This document shows positions 7,438 through 16,339 of a DNA stretch of 34,247 bases, in pieces (positions within the stretch are counted from its first letter, which is position 1; every line of letters begins with the position of its first letter). The stretch comes from Alkalibacterium sp. MB6 (lineage in GTDB: Bacteria > Bacillota > Bacilli > Lactobacillales > Carnobacteriaceae_A). Both the position numbers and the translations under genes were made by a program. The notes beneath the pieces are model-generated. The model saw only the letters and a program-made list of their open reading frames with translations. It searched no databases and was not told the DNA's origin. The DNA lies in contig NZ_PREX01000025.1 in NCBI RefSeq assembly GCF_009935905.1, forward strand, positions 1 to 34,247. The letters run 5' to 3'.

Positions 7438-8025
7438 GTGAATCTGCCGAATAAAATAACTTTATTTAGAATATTTTTAATACCAATCTTTTTAATCGTC
7501 GTGCTAGTTCCCTTTGATTGGGGAACCGTAAGCATGCTAGGGTCTACCGTAGAGATGAATCTGTTGGTGGCAACACTTATTTTTGCTATAGCAAGCTTTA
7601 CGGATTGGCTAGATGGCTATTTAGCTAGAAAAATGAACATCGTTTCTAATTTTGGGAAATTTGCAGATCCCTTAGCAGACAAACTATTGGTCATGTCTGC
7701 TTTGGTCGTCTTAATAGAATTTGGTTTGGCGCCGTCATGGGTAGTGGCTATAATCGTATCCAGAGAGTTGGCTGTTACAGGACTACGTTTGCTTCTAGTT
7801 GAGCAGGGTGGCGTCGTTATGGCTGCTGCTTGGCCTGGGAAAATCAAAACAAATACTCAAATGTTTGCTATCATATTTTTGCTTCTGGATGATTTTCCAT
7901 TAGCACAATTTAATATTCCTATTGGAACCATTTTATTGTACATCTGCTTAATCTTTACTGTCTATTCGGGAGTCGACTACTTCTATAAAGCGAGACACGT
8001 CTTTGCAGGTACGTTTTCATCTTAA
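7438..8025 (+). CDS. pgsA: CDP-diacylglycerol-glycerol-3-phosphate 3-phosphatidyltransferase
   Basis: PgsA makes phosphatidylglycerophosphate from CDP-diacylglycerol and glycerol 3-phosphate, the committed step to phosphatidylglycerol and cardiolipin. The CDP-alcohol phosphotransferase signature is complete: D56-x2-D59-G-x2-A63-R64-x8-G73-x3-D77-x3-D81 (DWLDGYLAR, then GKFADPLAD). The protein is hydrophobic with several membrane helices. The GTG start at 7438 is set by AGGAGG at 7425-7430 and by the typical N-terminus MNLPNKITLFRI; an upstream in-frame start at 7411 has no support. The gene probably shares a transcript with rodZ. Confidence 0.96.
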   Translation: MNLPNKITLFRIFLIPIFLIVVLVPFDWGTVSMLGSTVEMNLLVATLIFAIASFTDWLDGYLARKMNIVSNFGKFADPLADKLLVMSALVVLIEFGLAPSWVVAIIVSRELAVTGLRLLLVEQGGVVMAAAWPGKIKTNTQMFAIIFLLLDDFPLAQFNIPIGTILLYICLIFTVYSGVDYFYKARHVFAGTFSS

Positions 8026-8069
8026 ACTAGCAAAAAGCTAACAAACAATAACGATAACTAAATAAATGT

Positions 8070-8145
8070 AAAAGAACAATCTGACTATATTTAATAGGGA
8101 AAGTATCACCTCCTAATTTAAGTAAAGTCGATTGTTCTTTTTTTG
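8070..8145. terminator. pgsA terminator with long loop carrying an anti-SD-like sequence
   Basis: The stem gaacaatc (8074-8081) plus gact (8083-8086) pairs with agtc (8126-8129) plus gattgttc (8130-8137), followed by seven T's; A's upstream could make it work in both directions. The roughly 39-base loop is unusually long and contains ATCACCTCCT (8105-8114), which equals the 3' end of 16S rRNA. Confidence 0.8.
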
Positions 8146-8220
8146 CTTTTATAAAAACGTGCAGAATAAGTTTGTCTAAAAAGTGAACAAAACGCTGAAT
8201 CAGATTAAAAATCGCTAATA

Positions 8221-8229
8221 TGATAAAAT
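8221..8229 (+). promoter_or_regulatory. Candidate extended -10 promoter of cinA
   Basis: TGATAAAAT matches an extended -10 element, about 50 bases before the cinA start; no good -35 is seen. Confidence 0.4.
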
Positions 8230-8281
8230 AAAAAAGTGATATCTGAAAAATAAAGGTAATAGTATATATAGGGGGATTAAA

Positions 8282-9559
8282 ATGAAAGTGGAAATCATTT
8301 CAATAGGAACGGAGTTGTTGCTTGGACATGTGGTCAATTCCAATGCTGCTTTTTTATCTCGCGAGCTGACTTCTTTAGGGATGGATGTTCTTTATCAAGT
8401 GACCGTTGGAAATGATGAAAAACAGCTGCTTGAGGCAGTTAAATTAGCCGAGACACGATCTGATTTGCTTATTTTTATAGGAGGGATGGGACCGACAGAA
8501 GATGATATAACAAAAGAAGCATTATCCAAGCATCTGGATACGACACTCATTTTACACGAGGAAACAGAAGACAAAATTATTACTTATCATAAGAATTCGG
8601 ATCTTAAGATGCCCGAAAACAATCAGTTACAAGCTTTGATTTTGGCTGATTCTACTCCACTGCCCAATGATACCGGTCTTTCAGTCGGTATGGTTTTAGA
8701 AAAGAATGACCGACTGTATGCTTTAGTACCAGGGCCGGCGGATGAATGTGAGCCGATGGTTGAAAACCATTTGAAACCATTCCTAGTTAAAAAAGTGCTG
8801 GAGGAGAATGTTGTTCACACTCGACGTCTAAAGTTTTTTGGATTAACAGAATCACAGGCTAAAAAACATATTGGAGACTATTTGAGCCATGAAACCAATC
8901 CGTCTGTCTCTCTCTATTCGAATGAAAGCGAAATGACAGTTAGGCTGACAGCTAGAGATAAATCCGACGAAGCAGCAGAAGAACGACTGGACAAAATGGA
9001 GAAGAAGATTATGAAGGATTTATCCGAATTCTTTTATGGCTACGGAGAAAAAAGACTGGCAGACGTCATAAAGGATATATTGATTGAAAACGAATTGACA
9101 ATCACTGCTGCAGAGAGCCTGACAGGTGGAGCATTTCTAAGTGCATTAACAAGTGACTTATCTGCTGGGGCCATTCTAGAAGGTGGAATAGTGACTTACA
9201 GCACAGATAAGAAACATGAAGTGTTAAAAGTAACTAAGGAGACAATTGAAAAATACGGTGTGGTAAGTCCAGAGTGCGCTATTGAAATGGCCGAAAAATC
9301 TATGAACTTATTCGGTTCGGATATTGGCGTGGGTCTGACAGGAGTTGCCGGGCCAAGCTCGATGGAAGGACAGATTCCTGGGACCGTTTGGATAGGCATA
9401 GCATACAAAGACAAGACCTCTTTTGCTAAGCATTTTCACTTTGGGTATAAACGGAACAAGAACAGAAGCTTATCTGTTTTACATGCATTAGATCTTGTGC
9501 GACGAGTGATTAAAGAGCTTCCAATTGATAGTTCAATTAATTATGGCGAAGATAAATAA
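8282..9559 (+). CDS. cinA: CinA, competence/damage-inducible protein (MoCF domain plus PncC-type domain)
   Basis: CinA joins an N-terminal molybdopterin-binding-like (MoCF/COG1058) domain (about residues 1-170) to a C-terminal PncC/YgaD domain (about 255-415). The first shows IGTELLLGHVVNSNAAFLS, GGMGPTEDDIT and PGPADE; the second AAESLTGG, GGIVTYS and LTGVAGP. Known members have ADP-ribose pyrophosphatase or NMN deamidase activity in pyridine-nucleotide salvage. In streptococci CinA is a competence protein that brings RecA to the membrane. The length (425) is normal. The ATG follows GGGGG by 6 bases. The gene lies directly before recA, as in many Firmicutes, but recA has its own LexA-regulated promoter. 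Confidence 0.96.
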   Translation: MKVEIISIGTELLLGHVVNSNAAFLSRELTSLGMDVLYQVTVGNDEKQLLEAVKLAETRSDLLIFIGGMGPTEDDITKEALSKHLDTTLILHEETEDKIITYHKNSDLKMPENNQLQALILADSTPLPNDTGLSVGMVLEKNDRLYALVPGPADECEPMVENHLKPFLVKKVLEENVVHTRRLKFFGLTESQAKKHIGDYLSHETNPSVSLYSNESEMTVRLTARDKSDEAAEERLDKMEKKIMKDLSEFFYGYGEKRLADVIKDILIENELTITAAESLTGGAFLSALTSDLSAGAILEGGIVTYSTDKKHEVLKVTKETIEKYGVVSPECAIEMAEKSMNLFGSDIGVGLTGVAGPSSMEGQIPGTVWIGIAYKDKTSFAKHFHFGYKRNKNRSLSVLHALDLVRRVIKELPIDSSINYGEDK

Positions 9560-9561
9560 AC

Positions 9562-9575
9562 CGAATGAATGTTCG
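9562..9575 (+). promoter_or_regulatory. LexA (DinR) box of recA
   Basis: CGAATGAATGTTCG matches the Gram-positive SOS operator CGAACNNNNGTTCG at 9 of 10 fixed positions, and its centre fits the preferred RNRY. It ends 9 bases before the -35 box of the recA promoter. Confidence 0.85.
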
Positions 9576-9583
9576 ATAAACGC

Positions 9584-9612
9584 TTGATTTTTATCTTAAA
9601 AAAGCTTATAAT
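9584..9612 (+). promoter_or_regulatory. recA promoter
   Basis: TTGATT (9584-9589), a 17-base spacer and a perfect TATAAT (9607-9612) form a strong sigma-A promoter. Transcription should start near 9619, about 60 bases before recA. Confidence 0.88.
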
Positions 9613-9681
9613 TAATAGTGTTGAAAGAGTAAATAAATGATAAATTCGTTGAATGACATGACCATAACAGGAGGAAATTAA

Positions 9682-10740
9682 ATGGCAGATGATCGCGCAA
9701 AAGCACTTGAAGCAGCATTAAAAAAAATTGAAAAAAGTTACGGTAAAGGCTCCATCATGAAAATGGGAGAAAAGATTGATACTCAAATAAAAACCGTTTC
9801 TAGTGGATCACTCGCTCTTGACGTAGCGCTAGGTATAGGTGGCTACCCACGAGGAAGAATTATTGAAGTATACGGACCAGAGAGTTCCGGTAAAACAACA
9901 GTAGCCTTACATGCTATTGCATCTGTTCAGCAAGCTGGCGGAATAGCTGCCTTTATCGATGCAGAACATGCTTTAGACCCTAAGTATGCTTCAGCATTAG
10001 GAGTAGATATTGATGAACTTTTACTGTCTCAGCCAGATACAGGAGAACAGGCGCTTGAAATTGCGGATGCTTTAGTATCAAGTGGAGCAGTTGACATAGT
10101 CGTCATTGACTCTGTAGCTGCCCTTGTACCAAGAGCTGAAATTGACGGTGAGATGGGTGATTCTCATATTGGATTGCAAGCTAGACTAATGTCACAAGCG
10201 TTACGTAAATTATCTGGATCGATAAATAAAACAAAAACAATTGCTTTATTTATTAACCAAATACGTGAAAAAGTTGGCGTTATGTTTGGTAATCCTGAAA
10301 CGACTCCTGGTGGTCGAGCATTGAAATTTTACTCTACTATCCGTTTGGAAGTAAGAAGAGGAGAGTCTATCAAATCTGGTACAGATATGACAGGTAACCG
10401 TACACGAATCAAAGTCGTTAAAAATAAAGTGGCTCCTCCATTTAAAACAGCAGAAGTGGATATTATGTACGGACTAGGTATTTCTCAAGTCGGAGAGATA
10501 GTTGATATGGGATCTGAAGAGGATATTATTGATAAAGCTGGTTCATGGTACTCTTATGGTACAGAACGTATTGGACAAGGTAGAGAAAATGCTAAGCAGT
10601 ATCTACTTGATCATCCAGAAATGCGTGCTGAAATCGAGAAGAGAGTTAGAGTAGCTTATGGGGTCGGAAGCGAAGAAGACATTCAAATCGTTGAAAGCGC
10701 CGAAGCACAAGTTGAACCTGAAGCGTTGGAACTTGATTAA
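9682..10740 (+). CDS. recA: Recombinase RecA
   Basis: RecA forms filaments on single-stranded DNA, drives strand exchange and triggers LexA self-cleavage. The 352-residue protein shows the Walker A motif GPESSGKTT (residues 65-73), Walker [11 protein letters not shown], the L1/L2 loop regions ([17 protein letters not shown] and [20 protein letters not shown]), and the usual acidic C-terminal tail. The ATG follows AGGAGG. No intein or frameshift is seen. The LexA box and strong promoter upstream show SOS control, and a strong terminator makes the gene monocistronic apart from read-through from cinA. Confidence 0.99.
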   Translation: MADDRAKALEAALKKIEKSYGKGSIMKMGEKIDTQIKTVSSGSLALDVALGIGGYPRGRIIEVYGPESSGKTTVALHAIASVQQAGGIAAFIDAEHALDPKYASALGVDIDELLLSQPDTGEQALEIADALVSSGAVDIVVIDSVAALVPRAEIDGEMGDSHIGLQARLMSQALRKLSGSINKTKTIALFINQIREKVGVMFGNPETTPGGRALKFYSTIRLEVRRGESIKSGTDMTGNRTRIKVVKNKVAPPFKTAEVDIMYGLGISQVGEIVDMGSEEDIIDKAGSWYSYGTERIGQGRENAKQYLLDHPEMRAEIEKRVRVAYGVGSEEDIQIVESAEAQVEPEALELD

Positions 10741-10763
10741 TTTTAATTAAATATGTAACCTGT

Positions 10764-10828
10764 CCAGATAACACTGACTTATTACCCTTTATTTACATCG
10801 GGGAAAGTCAGAGTTATCTGGTTTTTTT
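10764..10828 (+). terminator. recA terminator
   Basis: ccagataac (10764-10772) pairs with gttatctgg (10813-10821), with an inner stem ctgact/agtcag, followed by seven T's. Confidence 0.9.
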
Positions 10829-10987
10829 ATCCAGAGATTTAAAGTCATAATAAATAATGAAGAGTCACACTCTTAACCAGTCCAGGGGGACTAGATAAGG
10901 CGTATCGTTAACTGAAAGGGAACAACTCATCATACAAATCTAGTAAAAGAAGACATAAAAGAACCTTATCAATGAGAGAAATCCATG
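10829..10987 (+). other. Foldable non-coding stretch between recA and rny
   Basis: About 160 bases with no supported reading frame but several pairings: aagagt-cac-actctt (about 10860-10874), agtcc-aggg-ggact (10879-10892), and a 7-base long-range pair gataagg (10894-10900) / ccttatc (10964-10970) closing a domain of about 70 bases. It lies between the recA terminator and the rny promoter, so it would need its own promoter, for which I see no clear match. Confidence 0.35.
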
Positions 10988-11016
10988 TTGACAGAAGCCA
11001 AAAAGAGCTTTAGAAT
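10988..11016 (+). promoter_or_regulatory. rny promoter
   Basis: TTGACA (10988-10993), a 17-base spacer and TAGAAT (11011-11016) form a near-consensus promoter. The roughly 125-base leader contains the hairpin gtttctt/aagaaac near 11030-11052. Confidence 0.8.
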
Positions 11017-11148
11017 TAAGCTAGTGTGTTTCTTGTTGTTTAGAAGAAACAGACCTATCGTGTAATATAACATAAACATGATTGTGTCTATGGGCACGTC
11101 AACTTATCTTAATGCATGAAAACTAAATAATGATACGGAGGTGATGAG

Positions 11149-12708
11149 ATGGACACACTAACTATAACCTTCGCTATCGTTGCTTTAATAATAGGTTACA
11201 TCACAGGATATTACATTACTAAACGTTCAATCAATAACAGATTAGCTCATTCGAAACAAACAGCTGAAGATATTATTGAAGACGCAAATAGAGAAGCAGA
11301 AACCTTAAAAAAGGAAGCGTTACTGGAGGCAAAGGAAGAAATCCATTCTTATCGTACGGAAATAGAGTGGGAGCTAAAAGAGCGCCGAACTGAAGTATCT
11401 CGCCAGGAAAATCGATTGGCTCAAAGAGAAGATAATATTGGGCGTAAAGAGAATACACTGGATAAGAGAGAAAGCTCGATGCAGAGCCGTGAGGACAAAC
11501 TAACTGCACGTCAGAAAAAAGTGGAAGAGCTGGAAAGAAGAGCAGAAGCATTGGTGGAGGAGCAACAGTCAAAACTCCATACGATTGCCGCTTTATCAGA
11601 AGAAGAAGCGAAATCTATTGTGCTTAATAAGGTAGAAGAAGAGCTGACTAGAGAAATGGCAATCATGGTTAAACAGTACGAGGATAAAGCGAAGAGCGAA
11701 GCAGACAGAAGAGCTAAAGTCCTTATAACTCAAGCTATCCAACGCAGTGCTGCAGACCATGTGACTGAATCCACCGTCAGCGTCATTAGCTTACCTAATG
11801 ATGACATGAAGGGACGCATTATCGGACGTGAAGGTCGAAATATCCGAACGTTAGAAAGTTTAACGGGTATGGATTTAATCATCGATGACACGCCGGAAGC
11901 TGTCGTATTGAGTGGTTATGATCCAATCAGAAGAGAAATTGCTAAAATGGCTCTTGAAAAATTAATTTCTGATGGCCGTATTCACCCAGGAAGAATTGAA
12001 GAGGCAGTTGAAAAATCCCGTAAAGAAATGGATGAACGGATTAGAGAAATCGGGGAAGAAGCTATTTTCAACCTTGGTATTCACTCCATTCACCCAGACT
12101 TGCTAAAAATTATTGGTCGTCTACAATTCCGAACAAGTTACGGTCAAAATGTGTTAAACCACTCGATCGAAGTGGCCAAATTAGCTGGTATTATGGCAGC
12201 TGAATTGGGAGAAGACATTCAACTGGCTAAACGAGCCGGATTGCTTCACGATATAGGAAAAGCTTTGGATAGCGAAGTGGAAGGATCACACGTTGAAATT
12301 GGCGCTCAAATCGCCATGAAGTATCAAGAAAAGGAAACCGTGATTAACACAATTGCATCACACCATGGGGATGTACCAGCAAGTTCGACGATTGCTGTAC
12401 TAGTAGAAGCTGCAGATGCTATTTCTGCCGCAAGACCTGGTGCGAGAAGCGAATCGCTTGAGCATTACTTACAACGACTAGAGAGCCTTGAAAAAATATC
12501 TAATAGTTTCAAGGGAGTCAAAGAAAGTTTTGCCATTCAAGCTGGACGCGAAGTTCGTATTATCGTTAAACCAGAAGAGCTGGATGATAGCATGGCTTCC
12601 AAGTTAGCTAGAGATGTAAAAAAACAAATCGAAGAAGATATGGACTATCCTGGACATATTAAAGTAACGGTGATACGCGAAACGCGTACTGTAGAGTATG
12701 CTAAATAA
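11149..12708 (+). CDS. rny: Ribonuclease Y
   Basis: RNase Y is the membrane-bound endoribonuclease that starts mRNA decay in many Firmicutes. The 519-residue protein has an N-terminal membrane helix (about 4-22), a long charged coiled coil (about 30-200), a KH domain (about 215-280, [16 protein letters not shown] beginning at residue 222) and an HD phosphohydrolase domain with His338 and the HD pair His367-Asp368 (LLHDIGKA). The ATG lies behind GGAGGTGATG. It has its own near-consensus promoter and a terminator. ymdB follows, as in Bacillus, where rny and ymdB are neighbours. Confidence 0.98.
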   Translation: MDTLTITFAIVALIIGYITGYYITKRSINNRLAHSKQTAEDIIEDANREAETLKKEALLEAKEEIHSYRTEIEWELKERRTEVSRQENRLAQREDNIGRKENTLDKRESSMQSREDKLTARQKKVEELERRAEALVEEQQSKLHTIAALSEEEAKSIVLNKVEEELTREMAIMVKQYEDKAKSEADRRAKVLITQAIQRSAADHVTESTVSVISLPNDDMKGRIIGREGRNIRTLESLTGMDLIIDDTPEAVVLSGYDPIRREIAKMALEKLISDGRIHPGRIEEAVEKSRKEMDERIREIGEEAIFNLGIHSIHPDLLKIIGRLQFRTSYGQNVLNHSIEVAKLAGIMAAELGEDIQLAKRAGLLHDIGKALDSEVEGSHVEIGAQIAMKYQEKETVINTIASHHGDVPASSTIAVLVEAADAISAARPGARSESLEHYLQRLESLEKISNSFKGVKESFAIQAGREVRIIVKPEELDDSMASKLARDVKKQIEEDMDYPGHIKVTVIRETRTVEYAK

Positions 12709-12715
12709 ATAGTAT

Positions 12716-12772
12716 AAATTGATAACCAATCATGAGGCAGCTCAGCTCCTTATGATTGGTTTTTTATCAATT
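12716..12772 (+). terminator. rny terminator
   Basis: aaccaatcat (12724-12733) pairs with atgattggtt (12752-12761), followed by a T-run. Outer aattgata/tatcaatt flanks extend the palindrome. Confidence 0.9.
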
Positions 12773-12782
12773 CAAAGACACT

Positions 12783-12812
12783 TTGATTTCTGCCTATTAA
12801 ACCTGTTAAAAT
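12783..12812 (+). promoter_or_regulatory. Promoter of ymdB-mutS-mutL-msrB
   Basis: TTGATT (12783-12788), an 18-base spacer and an extended -10 TGTTAAAAT (12804-12812). Transcription should begin near 12819, about 23 bases before ymdB. Confidence 0.7.
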
Positions 12813-12841
12813 GAATACACTTAGTAGAAAAGAGGAAAACC

Positions 12842-13645
12842 ATGAAAATCTTATTCATAGGTGATGTCGTAGGGTCTATAGGTCGAGACATGCTTAAAGA
12901 GTACTTACCTAAATTAAAAGAACAGTATAAACCGCAAGCAACCGTTGTAAATGGCGAAAATGCTGCCGGTGGACGGGGTATTACCGAGAAAATATATAAA
13001 GAAATGCTTCAATCAGGCGTCGATTTGGTGACGATGGGGAATCACACGTGGGATCAAAAAGAAATAATGGATTTTATCGATACAAGTAAAAAATTAATTA
13101 GACCAGCAAATTATCCCAATAACGAGATTACTCCAGGAAAAGGGATTGCCTATATTAAAATTAATCAATTAGAACTTGCTGTCATTAACTTGCATGGACG
13201 AGCTTTTATGGGTGATTTGGAAGACCCGTTTAGAGTAGGGAAAGAAATAGTCGAAGAGGCTAAAAAAAGAACTCCTCATATTTTAATCGATTTCCATGCG
13301 GAAGCGACCAGTGAAAAAGAAACCATGGGTTGGTATATGGATGGTCATGTCTCTGCTGTATTGGGGACCCATACCCACGTACAGACAAATGATGCACGTA
13401 TCCTTCCTCAAGGAACTGCATATCAGACAGATGTTGGAATGACGGGTTTTTATGATGGTATACTAGGAATGAAGAAAGACAGCATTATTCAAAAATTCTT
13501 AACACAAATGCCAGCTCGGTTTGAAACCCCTGAAGAAGGTCCTGGCCGATTAAATGGATGTTATTTAGAATTAAATGATCGGACAGGGAAAGCAGTAAAA
13601 ATCAAACCCATTCGTATCGATACGGATCATCCTTATTTTTATTAA
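12842..13645 (+). CDS. ymdB: YmdB metallophosphoesterase (2',3'-cyclic nucleotide phosphodiesterase)
   Basis: YmdB-family proteins are dinuclear metallophosphoesterases. In B. subtilis the enzyme hydrolyses cyclic nucleotides in vitro and controls biofilm and nanotube-related gene expression. The 267-residue protein keeps the metal ligands Asp8 (FIGDVVG), Glu39-Asn40 (NGENAAGG), Asn67-His68 (MGNHTWD), a His near residue 151 (DFHAEATSEK) and the GTHTHVQT pair near 176-178. The start follows AGAGGAAA. It probably heads an operon with mutS, whose start is about 45 bases downstream. Confidence 0.96.
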   Translation: MKILFIGDVVGSIGRDMLKEYLPKLKEQYKPQATVVNGENAAGGRGITEKIYKEMLQSGVDLVTMGNHTWDQKEIMDFIDTSKKLIRPANYPNNEITPGKGIAYIKINQLELAVINLHGRAFMGDLEDPFRVGKEIVEEAKKRTPHILIDFHAEATSEKETMGWYMDGHVSAVLGTHTHVQTNDARILPQGTAYQTDVGMTGFYDGILGMKKDSIIQKFLTQMPARFETPEEGPGRLNGCYLELNDRTGKAVKIKPIRIDTDHPYFY

Positions 13646-13690
13646 AAGAATGTGACGTGTCAACGAGTTGAGAGCATAAGGATAGAAAGA

Positions 13691-16306
13691 GTGAGAGTAT
13701 TGCCACAGCAAACAAAACATACACCAATGATGCAACAGTATTTAGCCATAAAAAAACAATACCCCCATGCTTATTTATTTTATCGATTAGGAGACTTTTA
13801 CGAGCTCTTTTTCCAAGACGCTGTGGAAGTATCCAGACTACTCGAGTTAACCCTAACAAGTCGGAATAAGAATGCTGAAGAGCAAATACCAATGTGTGGC
13901 GTACCCCATCATTCAGCAAAAGGTTACATAGATAACTTAATTGAAATGGGTTATAAAGTAGCTATCTGTGAGCAGGTGGAAGACCCTAAAACGGCTAAAG
14001 GAATGGTTAAGCGTGAAGTTGTTCAGGTTATTACACCAGGAACAGTGATGCAGTCAAAAACAGTAGATGCTAAAGAAAACAATTACTTAGTCGCTATTGA
14101 GTCGTTGCCAGACGGAATCGGCTTGGCTTATGCAGATTTGACTACAGGTGAAATAAAAGTCACTCGACTAAAAGACCAAGAAGCTTTGTTCAACGAAATA
14201 CATTCCCTTAACTGCAAAGAAGTCATCGTGAAACCAGGTGAATCTCTAGAAATACAAGAGATACTGAAAAGTAAGTGGTCGATTGCTTTGTCTCATCCTT
14301 TGGATACCTCGTTAACTCATTCATTGACGCATTTGATGGCTTCTTTGAATGATGAAGAGATTAAATCTGTTTTGGATTTGCTTTTACATTATTTATCTAC
14401 GACTCAAATGAGAAGTCTTGACCATTTGCAGGAAGTTGAAGTATACCAAACGGATCACTTTTTAGTCTATGGACAAGAAGCGAGACGAAACTTGGAATTA
14501 AGCAAATCACTAAGAGACGGGTCTAAAAAAGGGACGCTATTATGGCTTGTAGATGAATCCAAAACGGCGATGGGGGGACGTATGCTACGCTCATGGTTGG
14601 AGAAACCATTGATTCAAAAAAGTAAGATAAATGAGCGCCTGGATAGTGTTGAGAGTTTGATTAACCACTTCTTTGAACGAAATGATTTACAAGACGTCTT
14701 AAAAAAGATATATGATTTAGAGCGATTAGCTGGTCGAACAGCTTTTGGCAGTGTGAATGCCAGAGATTTGATTCAATTGAAAGAATCATTAAAACAAATC
14801 CCTCACTTGATCAGTATCATTGAGAGGCTAAATAGTGAAGGTAATTGGGACCGTTATATTGAAAAGCTGGATCCTATTGATGATGTGAGAGATTTGATCG
14901 AAGAAGCGATTGAAGAAGAGCCGCCCCTGTCAACAACGGATGGTGATATAATCAAATACGGTTATCATAAACAATTGGATAAATATAAAGAAGCGATGAC
15001 CGATGGCAAACAATGGATGGCTGCATTAGAACAGCAAGAAAGAGAAGCCACTGGTATAAAGAATTTGAAAATAGGGTTTAATAAAGTATTTGGTTATTAC
15101 ATCGAAATATCTAAAGCCAATATCCAACGATTAGACCAAAACAGATATGAAAGGAAGCAAACCTTAGCTAACGCAGAACGATACAGCACACCTGAATTAA
15201 AAGAAAAAGAAGCGTTAATTTTAGAAGCTGAAGAAAAGTCCAAGTCACTGGAGTATAAACTGTTTACAGAGGTAAGGAATCAAGTGAAATTACAGATTGA
15301 CAGACTACAGGCATTAGCTAAAACAGTTGCTGAAATTGATGCTGTTCAAAGTTTTGCTACAGTAAGTGAAGAATACAATTATGTACGCCCACAATTTTCA
15401 GAAGAGTCACAAGATGTCTATATTGAAAAAGGCAGACACCCTGTCGTTGAAAAGGTCATGGGTCAGCAATCTTATGTGCCTAATGATGTTGACTTAACTG
15501 GCGAGACTGACGTCTTACTCATTACAGGACCGAATATGTCAGGTAAAAGTACCTTTATGAGGCAGTTGGCTTTAACCATTATTATGGCTCAAATGGGTTG
15601 TTTTGTTCCAGCTCATAAAGCAGTGTTGCCCATTTTTGACCAGCTATTCACCCGCATTGGAGCGATGGATGATTTGATTGGTGGTCAAAGTACATTTATG
15701 GTTGAAATGACTGAAACCAATCAAGCTCTTAAGCATGCGACGTCAAAAAGCTTATTGTTATTTGATGAAATTGGTCGGGGGACAGCAACTTATGATGGCA
15801 TGGCTCTAGCCGAAGCGATTATTGAGCACGTTCATGATACGATCAAGGCGAAAACCTTATTTTCGACTCATTACCATGAATTGACTGTATTGGAAGAGCG
15901 TCTTCCAGGGTTGAAAAATGTTCATGTAGGGGCAGTTGAAGAAGAAGGGAACCTAGTGTTTCTTCACCAAATGCTTCCAGGTCCAGCAGATAAAAGTTAT
16001 GGGGTTCAAGTAGCTAAATTAGCTGGCCTCCCACATGATTTACTAGAGCGTGCGGAACACATTTTGCACGAATTGGAACAAAAAGAAGAGAACTTATTTG
16101 AAACAGATGACTCTTCCGTCAAAGAAAAGAAACCGTCTGTAGTGAACGAGACCTCATCAATGGAACAACTCAATTTATTTGGTGAACTTTCTGAAAAAGA
16201 GTATGAAGCATTGGAGCAATTAAAGTCTATGAATGTGATGAATACAACACCATTTGAAGCCTTACAGTTACTGAATGAATTGCAGACGAAGTTAAATAAA
16301 GGTTAA
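13691..16306 (+). CDS. mutS: DNA mismatch repair protein MutS
   Basis: MutS recognises mismatches and small loops and recruits MutL. The protein (about 871 residues) has the mismatch-binding N-terminus with the Phe-x-Glu motif (GDFYELF), connector, lever and clamp domains, then the ATPase with Walker A GPNMSGKST (from residue 613), the segment DDLIGGQSTFMVEM and Walker B/signature LLFDEIGRGT. A clamp-interaction-like motif QLNLF occurs near the C-terminus. The GTG at 13691 has AAGGA 8 bases upstream. The family N-terminus MPQQTKHTPMM would instead begin at the TTG at 13700. The in-frame GTG at 13652 is less likely. mutL follows after 33 bases. Confidence 0.96.
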   Translation: MRVLPQQTKHTPMMQQYLAIKKQYPHAYLFYRLGDFYELFFQDAVEVSRLLELTLTSRNKNAEEQIPMCGVPHHSAKGYIDNLIEMGYKVAICEQVEDPKTAKGMVKREVVQVITPGTVMQSKTVDAKENNYLVAIESLPDGIGLAYADLTTGEIKVTRLKDQEALFNEIHSLNCKEVIVKPGESLEIQEILKSKWSIALSHPLDTSLTHSLTHLMASLNDEEIKSVLDLLLHYLSTTQMRSLDHLQEVEVYQTDHFLVYGQEARRNLELSKSLRDGSKKGTLLWLVDESKTAMGGRMLRSWLEKPLIQKSKINERLDSVESLINHFFERNDLQDVLKKIYDLERLAGRTAFGSVNARDLIQLKESLKQIPHLISIIERLNSEGNWDRYIEKLDPIDDVRDLIEEAIEEEPPLSTTDGDIIKYGYHKQLDKYKEAMTDGKQWMAALEQQEREATGIKNLKIGFNKVFGYYIEISKANIQRLDQNRYERKQTLANAERYSTPELKEKEALILEAEEKSKSLEYKLFTEVRNQVKLQIDRLQALAKTVAEIDAVQSFATVSEEYNYVRPQFSEESQDVYIEKGRHPVVEKVMGQQSYVPNDVDLTGETDVLLITGPNMSGKSTFMRQLALTIIMAQMGCFVPAHKAVLPIFDQLFTRIGAMDDLIGGQSTFMVEMTETNQALKHATSKSLLLFDEIGRGTATYDGMALAEAIIEHVHDTIKAKTLFSTHYHELTVLEERLPGLKNVHVGAVEEEGNLVFLHQMLPGPADKSYGVQVAKLAGLPHDLLERAEHILHELEQKEENLFETDDSSVKEKKPSVVNETSSMEQLNLFGELSEKEYEALEQLKSMNVMNTTPFEALQLLNELQTKLNKG

Positions 16307-16339
16307 TGGTAGAAGGGGAAGTAAAGGAGGGCCAGAGAG

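Noticed and set aside
8070-8114. Minus-strand hydrophobic mini-ORF using the AGGAGGTGAT sequence
   Set aside because: The only start (GTG) overlaps the ribosome site itself, so initiation is implausible.
10854-10898. Short leader peptide of 13 codons before rny
   Set aside because: No ribosome site precedes the ATG, and no codon bias or attenuator arrangement is visible.
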